From contig JBJMLO010000024.1 of NCBI GenBank assembly GCA_045805265.1, forward strand, positions 62,001 through 126,000: a DNA stretch of 64,000 nt, in the 5' to 3' direction. The notes under the pieces are model-generated. The model saw only the letters and a list, made by a program, of their open reading frames with translations. It searched no databases and was not told where the DNA came from. This document shows, piece after piece, positions 33,480 to 42,650 of this stretch (its first letter is position 1; each line of letters starts with the position of its first letter). This stretch comes from JBJMLO01 sp045805265 (GTDB lineage Bacteria; Actinomycetota; UBA4738; JACQTL01). Both the position numbers and the translations under genes were made by a program.

Positions 33480-35234
33480 GTGGCCCCCACCGAGGACGAA
33501 CCCGGACCCCCGCCCGTCGAACCCGAGCCGTCGCTGCGGGAAACGTCCCCTCCCGCGGGCGAAAGCGAGCAATCGCGGGAAGAGCTCGACGCGCTGGCCG
33601 AGGCCGGCGTCGAAGGCATCCCGGTCGGGCCCCACCCGCCGCGGCGCGAGGCGCCCGGCGGCCGGTTCCGGGGCGCAGTGGAGTCCATGCTGCCCCGGCG
33701 GCAGTTCGCGGACCAGCGCGACATCCTGGGGGGCGCCGGGCAGAACGTGATCGGCCTAGCGGCCGGCGTCCTGGCCACGTTCGTCACGCAGATCGTCATA
33801 ACCCGGACGCTCCACGCTGCGCTGTTCGGCGTGGTCACCGTCACCACGCAGTTCGCGTTCATCGCGAGTACGGCCACGCGGTTCGGGATGGACGTGGCGA
33901 ACGTCAGGCTGGTCGCGATCCTCCGGGGCCGGGGGGAGTCGGGACGGGTCCGGTCGCTGGTGCGCAAGTCCGTCGTGATCTCCATCCTGGCGTCGCTGGT
34001 GGTCGCCGCCGCCGTGTTCCTGCTCGCCGGATGGCTCGCGAGCGTGTTCGTCGCTCATCGTCTGCACCACCAGGGCGAGGTCTCGTTCTGGGCGGCGGCC
34101 CTGGCGATCCCGTTCGCCGCGGTGACGTGGGCCTACCTGGGCGGAACCCGCGGCCTCAAGATCATGCGGCACACGCTGTACATCTTCTGGATCGGCCAGC
34201 CGGTCGGCTGGGTCCTGATCGCCGTCGCCGGATGGTTCGTGGTGGCGAAGTCGGCCGGCGTGTCGTCGTTCGCCTACGCTCTCTCGTGGATCATCGCGTG
34301 CGGGCTGGCGTGGTGGGCCTGGGAGCGGGAGAGCCGGGGGTTCGCCGAGCGCACCGACACCGGGGGCATCCCCGAGGAGCAGACGTGGTCGCTCGTGAAG
34401 TTCGGGATGCTCCGCACCCCCGCCACGCTGTTCGCCCAGCTGCTGTTCTGGATCGACACCTTCGTCCTCGCGGCGATCAAGCCCGGGCAGGTCGGGGTGT
34501 ACGGCGCGACGGTCCGCACGGGCCAGTCGCTGCTGCTGTTCCTCACGTCGCTCTCGCTCGTGTTCAGCCCGTTCGTGGCGGACCTCCACCATCGCGGGGA
34601 GCACGAGAAGCTCGACCAGCTGTACAAGAACGTGACGCGATGGGGGCTCGCCACGACCCTGCCGATCCTGCTCGCCCTCGCGATCCTCCCCGGCACGATC
34701 ATGCGGGTGTACGGGCCGCAGTTCGTGGCGGGGCGCTCGGCGCTCCTGATCCTCATCATCGGGCTGATCGTGCCGGTGATCGTGGGAACGGTCGGGTTCA
34801 TCCTGATCATGGTCGGGCGGACGGGCTGGGACCTGCTCGTCTACCTGGGCTCGTTCATCACGGCGGTGGGGATCGCGGTCGTCCTCGCGCCGCACATCGG
34901 CATGCGCGGTACCGCGATCGCCGAGGCTGTGACGCTGACCGCGTCCGCGGTCGCGCGGCTCCTGCTGGTGCGGAAGTTCGTCCACATCTGGCCGTTCGAC
35001 CGGCACTTCCTGCGGCTGTTCGCCCCGGCGGCCGCGGGAGGCCTCGCGATGTGGGGGGCGCACGCCGTTCTCTCCGGCCCGAAGTGGCTGATCGACCTGG
35101 GCGGCTCGATCGCGTTCGGCACGCTCGTGTACGGCGTCGTCCTGGTGGCCATCGGCCTCAAGCCCAACGAGCGCCACCTGCTGCTGTCGCTCGTCAACCG
35201 CCTCCGTGGCCGCGCATCGGAACCTGCCCCGTAG
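33480..35234 (+). CDS. Polysaccharide flippase (Wzx/MATE-like, MOP superfamily)
   Basis: A 584-residue protein. The first 75 residues are a hydrophilic Pro/Glu-rich extension, followed by about 12-14 membrane helices starting LGGAGQNVIGLAAGVLATFV. The pattern matches Wzx-type oligosaccharide flippases of the MOP superfamily. It probably moves a lipid-linked glycan across the membrane. GTG 33480 lies five bases after the stop of the phosphodiesterase gene. No glycosyltransferases are in the window. Its 3' end converges with the lipoprotein gene. Confidence 0.8.
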   Translation: MAPTEDEPGPPPVEPEPSLRETSPPAGESEQSREELDALAEAGVEGIPVGPHPPRREAPGGRFRGAVESMLPRRQFADQRDILGGAGQNVIGLAAGVLATFVTQIVITRTLHAALFGVVTVTTQFAFIASTATRFGMDVANVRLVAILRGRGESGRVRSLVRKSVVISILASLVVAAAVFLLAGWLASVFVAHRLHHQGEVSFWAAALAIPFAAVTWAYLGGTRGLKIMRHTLYIFWIGQPVGWVLIAVAGWFVVAKSAGVSSFAYALSWIIACGLAWWAWERESRGFAERTDTGGIPEEQTWSLVKFGMLRTPATLFAQLLFWIDTFVLAAIKPGQVGVYGATVRTGQSLLLFLTSLSLVFSPFVADLHHRGEHEKLDQLYKNVTRWGLATTLPILLALAILPGTIMRVYGPQFVAGRSALLILIIGLIVPVIVGTVGFILIMVGRTGWDLLVYLGSFITAVGIAVVLAPHIGMRGTAIAEAVTLTASAVARLLLVRKFVHIWPFDRHFLRLFAPAAAGGLAMWGAHAVLSGPKWLIDLGGSIAFGTLVYGVVLVAIGLKPNERHLLLSLVNRLRGRASEPAP

Positions 35235-35243
35235 CGGCTCGGG

Positions 35244-36299
35244 TCAGGGGTCGAAGACGTGCACCAGCCTCCACGTGGCCCCGGCATCCCGGGTTCGGAA
35301 GATGGCATGGCCTTTCGGCGTCGTTCCGTAGAGCAACCCGGAGTGATCGGGGAAGAGCCACTCGCCCAACGCATCCTCGACGGGGCTGGCGACCGGGTGC
35401 CAGCTGCCCCCTTCGTTCGACGTGGCGAACAGACCGTCGAGCCATTCCGGGAGCCATCCCGTACCGTCCGGGATCTCGGATACTCCGACCGCGTATCCGG
35501 ACGCGGTGAGACCGCCGATCGGCCCGATGAACCCGCTTCTCTGATCGAATTCGCCGGCCACGACCCGCCAGCTGCGTCCCCCGTCTTCCGTTCGGAGCAC
35601 AGCCTTCGTCTGGTTGCCGGCTCCGGCCATGAGCGTGCAGACGGCGAGTCCGGAGCTCGGTGTCGCGAACGAGAGCCCGCTCAGGGATTCGGTTCCGAAC
35701 GGGCAGGGGCGGGCGAGGACGTCCCAGCTCCGTCCGCCGTCCGCGGTCCGCAGGATCGCCGGATGACCGAGCTTCTCGATCTGCCCTGCGAAACCCAACT
35801 CCGGCGTCACGAACTGCGGTCCGAGCACGCTGGTGTGGCTGACGAGCACCCACGACCGGCCTCGATCGCCGGACCGAAGCAGGGACGGCAGGCACCGATG
35901 TCGTGGACAGGCGGTCGTCACCCAGGCGAGTCGGTGACCACTTACCGACAGCGACGTCGCCGCAGCGTCCAGCCGTGAGCGCACCCGCCACGTGCGAAGA
36001 CCGTCGAACGAGGCCCAGACGGTTCGTCCGCGGACGATCACCCCCCGGGACGCGTCCCAGAAGGCCACCAACGATGCATGCTCAGCCCAGGCGACAGAGA
36101 GGTCATGGCCCCAGGGGGGGTCCGCATCGTGTGTCGCGGTCTCGGCCGCCGGGCGCTCGGGCACGCCACCGACTTCATCCCGTGCCGGCACGAACTGACG
36201 GTGTGGAAGGGCCTCTGTCCCACGCGGTTCCGATCCCACGGTGTGCGTGCAGCCGGCAAGTGCGATGAGCATGGACACGACGGACGCTCGGATTCGCAC
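35244..36299 (-). CDS. Lipoprotein with BNR/Ycf48-like repeats
   Basis: A 351-residue protein with a lipoprotein signal (VVSMLIALAGC; lipidated Cys near residue 17) and a propeller-like domain marked by ASFDGLRTW, LRTADGGRSWDV, LRTEDGGRSWRV, TSNEGGSWHP and RTRDAGATWRL. These resemble Ycf48/BNR repeats. Probably anchored on the outer face of the membrane. Function unknown. An in-frame TTG at 36335 would add 12 residues, but the GTG at 36299 gives a proper signal peptide. Confidence 0.75.
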   Translation of the reverse strand: MRIRASVVSMLIALAGCTHTVGSEPRGTEALPHRQFVPARDEVGGVPERPAAETATHDADPPWGHDLSVAWAEHASLVAFWDASRGVIVRGRTVWASFDGLRTWRVRSRLDAAATSLSVSGHRLAWVTTACPRHRCLPSLLRSGDRGRSWVLVSHTSVLGPQFVTPELGFAGQIEKLGHPAILRTADGGRSWDVLARPCPFGTESLSGLSFATPSSGLAVCTLMAGAGNQTKAVLRTEDGGRSWRVVAGEFDQRSGFIGPIGGLTASGYAVGVSEIPDGTGWLPEWLDGLFATSNEGGSWHPVASPVEDALGEWLFPDHSGLLYGTTPKGHAIFRTRDAGATWRLVHVFDP

Positions 36300-36411
36300 C
36301 CGGCGATTGTCTTCCGTTCGTCGAGTCCCGTCCAAGTTGAGGGCGGAATCAGCGAGCGCCGTCAGTCGGAGCGTGCGTCGAGTCCCTCTTCGGAATGATC
36401 CGGCGGTCGGT

Positions 36412-36993
36412 TCACCAGAGCTTGTCGATCTCGCCCGGGTACAGCTCGATGCGCGAGTCGTGGAAGTCTCGCTGATGAGATCGGGCCAGCGGCGAGAAGA
36501 AGGCGCCCAGGGTCACCTTGTCGAAGCCGGGCTGGTCGCTCGGAAAGGGCGAGCCGCGGGTCCCGCCGACGATCACCGTCCGAGGGAGCACCAGCCATCC
36601 GGCGCGTTCGTAGAAGCCCTGGAGGGGGCGATCGCAGGTGAACAGCCCCAGGTCCAGGTCGGAGGCCGCCATCACCTCCCGGGCCGCCATCACCAGGCGG
36701 AGGCCATGGCCCCGGCCACGGGCGGCCTGTCGGGTGACCACCGTGCTCAGCCCTCCGGCTCGGTACCGCCGGCCGGTGTGGACCAGCTCCTTGGTGAGGA
36801 CGTCCAACGCCGCCAGCACGGTGTCGCCGTCGACCAGCAGCATCGAGAGCGGGTCCAGCGTGGGGTCGTGGGCGAGTGCGGACTCGGAGCCCTCTCCGGA
36901 CTCCTCCGGCGGCCAGGCCTCGCGGTGCAACGCCAGGACCTGCGCTCGGAGCTCCGGCGGGGTGGCCGCCTCCGGGTAGGACACGATCCTCAT
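36412..36993 (-). CDS. GNAT-family N-acetyltransferase
   Basis: A 193-residue acetyltransferase. The acetyl-CoA site is VVTRQAARGRGHGLRLVMAA (motif RxxGxG) near residue 85-105, and LQGFYERAGW is the usual GNAT C-terminal element. Substrate unknown. It may be the last gene of a unit starting at the helicase; 12 bases separate it from the LOG-like gene. Confidence 0.8.
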   Translation of the reverse strand: MRIVSYPEAATPPELRAQVLALHREAWPPEESGEGSESALAHDPTLDPLSMLLVDGDTVLAALDVLTKELVHTGRRYRAGGLSTVVTRQAARGRGHGLRLVMAAREVMAASDLDLGLFTCDRPLQGFYERAGWLVLPRTVIVGGTRGSPFPSDQPGFDKVTLGAFFSPLARSHQRDFHDSRIELYPGEIDKLW

Positions 36994-37005
36994 CGGGGCG
37001 GTTCC

Positions 37006-37479
37006 TCAGGACTCCAGGGCCAGGCGGAGGGCCGCGTCGACCGCGGCCGCGGGGGTCTCCGCGGGCTCGATGCCGGGGACCGGCTGACCGCGGCGGACCA
37101 GGTCCCAGGTCGCCAGGCCCACGACGGGCTTGCCGATCTTGAGCGCGAAGGCGACCTCGGAGAGGGTGCCGTACTCGCCCCCCACGGCGATCACCGCGTC
37201 CGCCGCGCGCGCGATCAGGGCGTTGCGCATCTCGCCCAGGCCGGTGGGGAGCGCCACGGTCACGTGGGGATTGGCCTCGCCTCGGTCGAACCCGGGGAGG
37301 ATGCCGACGACCGTCCCGCCTTCCTTCGCCGCGCCACGCGACGCCGCCTCCATCACGCCCGTCGAGCCGCCGCACACGACGACGGCGCCGGCCAGGGCCA
37401 GCAGGCGCCCGATCTCCTCGGCCCACATCTCCTCCTCGCCGGTCGCGACGCCCGGCCCGACCACCGCGACGTAGGTCAT
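37006..37479 (-). CDS. TIGR00725/LOG-like Rossmann protein
   Basis: 157 residues with AVVGPGVATGEEE, CGGSTGVMEAASRGA and GGEYGTLSEVAFALK. The last is a variant of the PGGxGTxxE motif of LOG (cytokinin-activating) enzymes and molybdenum-cofactor-carrier-like proteins. It may bind or hydrolyse a nucleotide, but the activity of the TIGR00725 group is not established. The ATG at 37479 overlaps the helicase stop (ATGA). Confidence 0.8.
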   Translation of the reverse strand: MTYVAVVGPGVATGEEEMWAEEIGRLLALAGAVVVCGGSTGVMEAASRGAAKEGGTVVGILPGFDRGEANPHVTVALPTGLGEMRNALIARAADAVIAVGGEYGTLSEVAFALKIGKPVVGLATWDLVRRGQPVPGIEPAETPAAAVDAALRLALES

Positions 37480-39752
37480 CCCCACCGCTCCCCGAGCATC
37501 GCGGCGAGCAGCGCCACGGCGCCCTGTTTGTCGAGCGGCTCGTTGCCGTTCCCGCACTTCGGGGACTGCACGCACGAGGGGCATCCGCGCGTGCAGGGGC
37601 AGTCGCGCACGGTCTCGAGCGTCGCGCGCAGCCACCGGTCCTCGCCGAGGAACCCGCGCTCGACGATGCCCGCGCCGCCCGGGTACCCGTCGTACACGAA
37701 GATGGCGCAGGAATCCGTGTCCGGGTGGTACGCCGTCGACACGCCGCCGACGTCCCACCGGTCGCACGTCGCGATCAGCGGCAGGAGCCCGATCGCCGCG
37801 TGCTCGGCCGCGTGGGCCGCGCCCGGCACCGCCGACACCCGGAGCGCCGCACGGTCGATGACCGCGGCGGGAACCGCCCACCACACCGCCTTGGTGGTCA
37901 GCACCTGGGGGGGCATGACCAGCGGGACCTCGTCGAGGGCCTCGCCGGTCAGGTGCAGCTTCCGGACGTAGCTCGTCACCTGGCGCGTCACCGTGACCTC
38001 GCCGTAGAACGATGGCGTCTCACTTCCGATGGACGATTGGTCAAGGACATTGACGATCTCGATGTCGGTGATGTCGCGGGACTGGGTGTACCAGTCGGCC
38101 TCGCTCCGCCGGACGAGCGCGACGCGGGAGTCGAGCTCGAGGGACGCCACCTCGAACTGCTCGCCCTGGTGCAAGTAGATCGCCCCCGAGTGCAGCGTGA
38201 AGTGGGCCCGGAACTCGTCGGCGGTTCCCATCAGCTCGCCGGTCTCCTCCGGCACGATCGCGATCTGCCCGCCGGACGCGGAGCGGATGTCCACCAGCCG
38301 GTGCGGCGACCCCTGGCCCCGGTGGTGCAGCGTGTCGCCGCGGCGGGCCAGCTCCCGGCGCTCGATCAGGCGCTCGACGGCCGGCCCCACGACCTCGTCG
38401 GGGCCGAAGAACCCGAGCTCGTCGGCCGCGAGCGGCTGCTCCCGCGCCGCGCACAGCAGGTGGGGCTCCAGCACGTACCGGTTCGTCGGGTCGATCACGG
38501 CGGCCTCCGCCGGCCGGTGGAACAGGTCCTGGGGGTGCGCCACCAGGTACTGGTCCAGCGGGTCGTCGTTCGCCACCAGCACCGCCAGCGATCCGGCCTC
38601 CCGCCGGCCGGCGCGCCCGGCCTGCTGCCACATGGAAGCCCGCGTGCCGGGGTAGCCGGCGAGCACCGCGGCGTCCAGCGACCCCACGTCGATGCCCAGC
38701 TCCAGGGCGCTGGTCGCCGCCACGGCCACGAGCTCGCCGCCGGCCAGGGCCCGTTCCAGCCGCCGCCGCTCCTCGGGGAGGTACCCGGCCCGGTACGCCT
38801 TGATCCGCGACTTCACCTCGCCCGGGACCTCGCGCCGGGCGAACTCCGCCAGCAGCTCCGCCGCGCGCCGCGACCGGGCGAACGCGATGGTCCGGATTCC
38901 CGCGCCGGCCAGCTTGCCCAGGAGATAGGAGGCCTCGCTGACCGCGCCCCGCCGGGCGCCGGTCTCGTCGTCCACGATCGGGGGGTTCCACAGCGCGAAC
39001 AGCTTCTCTCCGCGAGGCGAGCGGTCCTCGGCCACTTCCTCGAACGGCAGCCCCGTCAGCCGCGACGCCAGCTCGCCCGGGTTCCCCACCGTGGCCGTGG
39101 CCAGCACGAAGCGGGGGTCGCCGCCGTACCGCGCCACCAGCCGCCGGAGCCGCCGGAGCACCATGGCCACGTGCGACCCGAACACGCCGCGGGCTACGTG
39201 CGCCTCGTCCACGACCACGTACGCCAGCCGCAGCAGGAAGTCCGCCCACCGTGCGTGGTCGGGCAGCACGCTCGCGTGGAGCATGTCGGGGTTCGACAGC
39301 ACGAGGTTGGCGTTGCGCCGGATCATCGGGCGCTCCGCCGACGGCGTGTCCCCGTCGTACACGGCCGCCTTGATCTGGGAGAGCTTCAGCGCCCGCACCT
39401 GCCGCAGCTGGTCCCGAGCCAGCGCCTTGGTCGGGAACAGGTACAGCGCCGTCGCCTTGGGATCGTTCAGCACGCGCGCCGCGAAGGCCATGTTGTACAC
39501 GAGCGTCTTCCCGGAGGCCGTTCCCGTGGCGATCACGACGTTCGACCCCCCCGCCACCGCGTCGTACGCCGCCCGCTGATGCGGATAGAGCCCCGCGATC
39601 CCCAGCAAGGCGAGCCGCTGCGCCACCAGGTCCGGCACGTCCGGAAAGGGCAGCACCGTAGGAGCCCGCTCGGGCAGCTCCTCGACGTGCACGAGCGACT
39701 CCGCAAAGGCCGGATCGCCGGCGAACTGTCCGAGAAAGGCGCGCGCATCCAT
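37476..39752 (-). CDS. mrfA: DEAD/DEAH helicase with DUF1998, MrfA/Hrq1 type
   Basis: A 758-residue superfamily 2 helicase. Walker A is ATGTASGKTLVYN, motif II is VVDEAHV, motif III is LATATVGN and motif VI is QQAGRAGRREAG. The C-terminal DUF1998 region has the four-cysteine cluster CPCTRGCPSC with a further Cys at SPKCG. This architecture is that of MrfA (YprA) and Hrq1, 3'-5' helicases for crosslink and bulky-lesion repair. The exonuclease partner MrfB is not adjacent. The leaderless ATG 39752 follows TACGAT by nine bases. Confidence 0.9.
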   Translation of the reverse strand: MDARAFLGQFAGDPAFAESLVHVEELPERAPTVLPFPDVPDLVAQRLALLGIAGLYPHQRAAYDAVAGGSNVVIATGTASGKTLVYNMAFAARVLNDPKATALYLFPTKALARDQLRQVRALKLSQIKAAVYDGDTPSAERPMIRRNANLVLSNPDMLHASVLPDHARWADFLLRLAYVVVDEAHVARGVFGSHVAMVLRRLRRLVARYGGDPRFVLATATVGNPGELASRLTGLPFEEVAEDRSPRGEKLFALWNPPIVDDETGARRGAVSEASYLLGKLAGAGIRTIAFARSRRAAELLAEFARREVPGEVKSRIKAYRAGYLPEERRRLERALAGGELVAVAATSALELGIDVGSLDAAVLAGYPGTRASMWQQAGRAGRREAGSLAVLVANDDPLDQYLVAHPQDLFHRPAEAAVIDPTNRYVLEPHLLCAAREQPLAADELGFFGPDEVVGPAVERLIERRELARRGDTLHHRGQGSPHRLVDIRSASGGQIAIVPEETGELMGTADEFRAHFTLHSGAIYLHQGEQFEVASLELDSRVALVRRSEADWYTQSRDITDIEIVNVLDQSSIGSETPSFYGEVTVTRQVTSYVRKLHLTGEALDEVPLVMPPQVLTTKAVWWAVPAAVIDRAALRVSAVPGAAHAAEHAAIGLLPLIATCDRWDVGGVSTAYHPDTDSCAIFVYDGYPGGAGIVERGFLGEDRWLRATLETVRDCPCTRGCPSCVQSPKCGNGNEPLDKQGAVALLAAMLGERWG

Positions 39753-39761
39753 TCGCGACCG

Positions 39762-39767
39762 ATCGTA
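39762..39767 (-). promoter_or_regulatory. Candidate -10 element (TACGAT), leaderless helicase
   Basis: TACGAT on the minus strand ends nine bases before the ATG at 39752, with no Shine-Dalgarno sequence. Confidence 0.45.
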
Positions 39768-39842
39768 GCCGCCACCCGGGACCGACCGGTCGCGCACCGC
39801 GGCCGGGGGGGCGCACGGCCGGGCTGACACGGCGCCCGCCGA

Positions 39843-39848
39843 TAGGAT
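39843..39848 (+). promoter_or_regulatory. Candidate -10 element (TAGGAT), leaderless exchanger
   Basis: TAGGAT ends ten bases before the ATG at 39859; the gap is C-rich and contains no Shine-Dalgarno. Confidence 0.5.
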
Positions 39849-39858
39849 CGCCCCCCGT

Positions 39859-40884
39859 ATGGACTGGGTGCTGCTGGTCCTCGCCCTCGGGGTCATCCTC
39901 GCCGGGGCGGAGCTGTTCACGAACGGCGTCGAGTGGGTCGGCGAGGCATTCGGCCTGTCCGAGGGCGCCGTCGGGAGCGTGCTCGCCGCGATCGGCACGG
40001 CCCTTCCCGAGACGCTGCTGCCGCTGATCGCGATCCTGTTCGGGGCGAGCAGCGGCAAGGACATCGGGGTCGGGGCGATCCTGGGGGCCCCGTTCATGCT
40101 GTCGACGCTCGCGATGTTCGTGCTGGGCGCGACCATCCTCGGGTACTCGGCCGCGGGGAAGCGCGACCGGCCCATCCGGGCCGACCCCCGTGTCCCGAAG
40201 TTCGACCTCGCCGTATTCCTCGTGATGTACGCGCTGGCGATCGGCGCCGGGCTGGTCCATCTGCGCGCGGTCCGGTACGTCCTGGCGGCGGCCCTGGTCG
40301 TGGGGTACGGGTTCTACGTCCGGCGGCACTTCTCGGGGCCCGAGGCGGACCCCCTTGAGCGGGAGGCGACCGGCGTGCTCAAGCCGCTGTACCTCCGCCG
40401 GATCACCCGCCGCCGGGCCCCGGCCGAGGATCGGGTGATCCGCCCCGCGGTCGTCCAGACGCTCGCCGGGCTGGCGGTCATCGCCTCGGGCGCGAGGGTG
40501 TTCGTGAGCTCCGCCACGTCGATCTCCGACCGCCTGCACGTGTCCCACCTGGCGTTCGCCCTGCTGGTGGCTCCGGTGGCGACCGAATTGCCGGAGACGT
40601 TCAACGCAGGGGTCATCTGGGCCCGCCGGGGGCGCGACACGCTCGCCGTCGGCAACATCACGGGCGCGCTCGTGTTCCAGGCCGTGTTCCCGGTCGCGAT
40701 CGGGCTGACGCTCACGCCGTGGCGGCTGACGGCGGACTCGCTGGTCGCGGCGCTGGTGGCGCTCGGCGCGGCCGGGTTCCTGTGGGGCACGCTCCTGCTG
40801 CGGAACCGGCTGTCCGCGCCGCTGTTGCTGTTCCAGGGCGTGCTGTACGCCGGGTACGTGGCCTACGTGCTGACCCGCCTCTGA
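39859..40884 (+). CDS. Sodium/calcium exchanger family membrane protein (CaCA)
   Basis: A 341-residue transporter with about ten helices and the two inverted alpha repeats of the CaCA family: AAIGTALPETLLPLIAI (near residue 44) and APVATELPETFNAG (near residue 235). Both keep the acidic LPET residue that binds cations. It probably exchanges calcium or another cation for sodium or protons. Divergent from the helicase. Confidence 0.88.
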   Translation: MDWVLLVLALGVILAGAELFTNGVEWVGEAFGLSEGAVGSVLAAIGTALPETLLPLIAILFGASSGKDIGVGAILGAPFMLSTLAMFVLGATILGYSAAGKRDRPIRADPRVPKFDLAVFLVMYALAIGAGLVHLRAVRYVLAAALVVGYGFYVRRHFSGPEADPLEREATGVLKPLYLRRITRRRAPAEDRVIRPAVVQTLAGLAVIASGARVFVSSATSISDRLHVSHLAFALLVAPVATELPETFNAGVIWARRGRDTLAVGNITGALVFQAVFPVAIGLTLTPWRLTADSLVAALVALGAAGFLWGTLLLRNRLSAPLLLFQGVLYAGYVAYVLTRL

Positions 40885-40891
40885 GGGACCG

Positions 40892-41818
40892 CTAGCAGTG
40901 GGACAGCAGGCCGTCCTTCTTCATGTCCGCGTACATCGAGCGCGCTCCCGCCCCGATGTTCACGATGGACGCGCCGCCCGCGGTGCCGCCGGTGGCGGGG
41001 ACCACGCAGTTGAGGACCTTGCTCGTCCCCACCCTGGAGGCGGTGAAGCCCAGCTTGAGGATCTCGTCGAGGCCCAGGTCGGTCTGGACGTTGCTCATCC
41101 CCGCCCCGATCCACGTCAGCATCACGCCGGGGTCCTTGTTGAAGTCCTTGTGGAACTCCGAGAGCGTGGACAGCATCAGCCGGCCCTGGTTCCCCGACCG
41201 GTCGATGTCGCCGCGCGGGAAATCGTGCCGGTCCCGGGCGAACGCGAGCGCCTGGTGCCCGTTCATGTGCTGGGGCCCCGGCGAGAAGTTGGCGCCGGAG
41301 AACACGTCGTGCATGGGGATCGGCACGTTCACCGTCACGCCGCCGATCGCGTCGATGATCGACTTGAGGCCGTCGAACGAGGTCAGGACGTAGAAGCTGA
41401 TGTGGATCCCGGTGAGATGCTCGATGGTCTGAATGGTCAGGCGGGGTCCGCCGGCCGACATCGCCGAGTTGATCTTGTTGGTGCCGTGTCCCGGGATGTT
41501 CACGTACGAGTCACGGGGGAACCCCAGGATCGACGCCCGCCGCTTCCGCGGGTTCAGCCCGATGATGTGGATCGAGTCCGAGCGCTCCCGGTCGATCTGC
41601 TGGCCGGGCCGGGCGTCGCTGCCCAGCGCCAGGACGAAGATCGGGCGCTTCTGCGTGAGCACGGGGAACGACTCGGCGGGATGGGCCTTGCCGATGGCGA
41701 ACCGGGGCAGCGCCAGCGCCTTCGGCGCCAGACCGGTCCCGAGGGCGGCGCCGGCCACCCACACCGCCAGCGCGACGACCGCCAGGCCCACCCGCCGCAC
41801 ACCTCTCGCCCCGGTCAC
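40892..41818 (-). CDS. LytR-CpsA-Psr (LCP) family glycopolymer ligase
   Basis: A 308-residue protein with an N-terminal membrane helix (VGLAVVALAVWVAGAALG) and an LCP domain: ALGSDARPGQ, RSDSIHIIGLN, SILGFPRDSYVNIPG, TNKINSAM and LAFARDRHDFPRGDIDRSGNQ. The Arg/Asp residues that bind pyrophosphate-lipid are present. LCP enzymes attach teichoic acid, arabinogalactan or capsule precursors to peptidoglycan. GTG 41818 overlaps the stop of the preceding gene (GTGA). Confidence 0.93.
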   Translation of the reverse strand: MTGARGVRRVGLAVVALAVWVAGAALGTGLAPKALALPRFAIGKAHPAESFPVLTQKRPIFVLALGSDARPGQQIDRERSDSIHIIGLNPRKRRASILGFPRDSYVNIPGHGTNKINSAMSAGGPRLTIQTIEHLTGIHISFYVLTSFDGLKSIIDAIGGVTVNVPIPMHDVFSGANFSPGPQHMNGHQALAFARDRHDFPRGDIDRSGNQGRLMLSTLSEFHKDFNKDPGVMLTWIGAGMSNVQTDLGLDEILKLGFTASRVGTSKVLNCVVPATGGTAGGASIVNIGAGARSMYADMKKDGLLSHC

Positions 41819-42492
41819 GAGCTCGCCCCCGCGCTCGGGGCGGGCTGCCCGGAGGACCGGTCCTGGCGCGTGGCCCGATACCCCACGATCACCCAGGAGC
41901 TTCCGCTCGGTTGCAGGTAGAACGTCGCGTGGCTCTTGATCACCATCGTCGAACCATCCTTCTTCGTCGCGTCGGCAGTGAAGTTCGTGGTGGCGGCCGA
42001 TGAGACCGGCTTGCCGCTCGACCCGGTGAGCACCCGGACCGCCAGCGTCCCGGATCGGGGCTGGACGTCGCTGAACGTGTCCCCGGCGCCCTGTCCCAGC
42101 GTGAGCGTGGCCTCGTCCCGCCTGGCCGAGGAGGACGCCTGACCGGTGAAGTACCCGAAGGCCGCGTCGTAGTCGCTCTTCCTCCAGTGGTCCGGGTCGA
42201 GGAACGCCAGCGCGTACATGTTCGTGAGCGCGGTGTCGACGGCTTTCGTCGCGTCGGACACCGCACCCTGGTTGGCCTTCCCCTTCGCCACCGTCGTGAT
42301 GACGTGGGTCGACCCGAGCTGGAAGCGGAACGGCGGCGTGTTCGGCCCCGCCGTCGCCCCCGGTCCCGGGGAATTTCCCCCTCCCTTGAGCAGGAAGACC
42401 ACGGCGCCGGCCGCGACGGCGACGACCGCCAGCACGATGAGGATCATGCGCCAGCTTCGGGATGGAGCGGAGTGTGCTGGGGGGGTGGCCAA
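41815..42492 (-). CDS. Membrane-anchored protein of unknown function, operon with LCP gene
   Basis: A 225-residue protein with a cytoplasmic N terminus, one membrane helix (RMILIVLAVVAVAAGAVVFLL, about 15-36) and an extracytoplasmic domain of about 170 residues ending in a Ser/Ala tail. No family recognised. Co-transcription and GTGA coupling with the LCP ligase suggest an envelope role. The TTG start is inferred from TAGCCT nine bases upstream. Confidence 0.65.
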   Translation of the reverse strand: MATPPAHSAPSRSWRMILIVLAVVAVAAGAVVFLLKGGGNSPGPGATAGPNTPPFRFQLGSTHVITTVAKGKANQGAVSDATKAVDTALTNMYALAFLDPDHWRKSDYDAAFGYFTGQASSSARRDEATLTLGQGAGDTFSDVQPRSGTLAVRVLTGSSGKPVSSAATTNFTADATKKDGSTMVIKSHATFYLQPSGSSWVIVGYRATRQDRSSGQPAPSAGASS

Positions 42493-42501
42493 GTCCGGGA
42501 G

Positions 42502-42507
42502 AGGCTA
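42502..42507 (-). promoter_or_regulatory. Candidate -10 element (TAGCCT), leaderless TTG gene
   Basis: TAGCCT ends nine bases before the TTG at 42492, with no ribosome-binding sequence between. Confidence 0.45.
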
Positions 42508-42634
42508 CCGACCGATCCCCGGAACATCAACCAACCGGCGCGATCGCTCGCGAGGAGGCTGGGGAGGGGTGATGCGGCCCCGAGCCCGCCGATGGCGAGT
42601 GCGACGTGCATTCGCCGGGATCGGCTCCGGGCGA

Positions 42635-42640
42635 TATCCT
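42635..42640 (+). promoter_or_regulatory. Candidate -10 element (TATCCT), leaderless STAS gene
   Basis: TATCCT ends ten bases before the ATG at 42651. It is the same hexamer as at the cca promoter. Confidence 0.5.
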
Positions 42641-42650
42641 TCCGCGCAAC

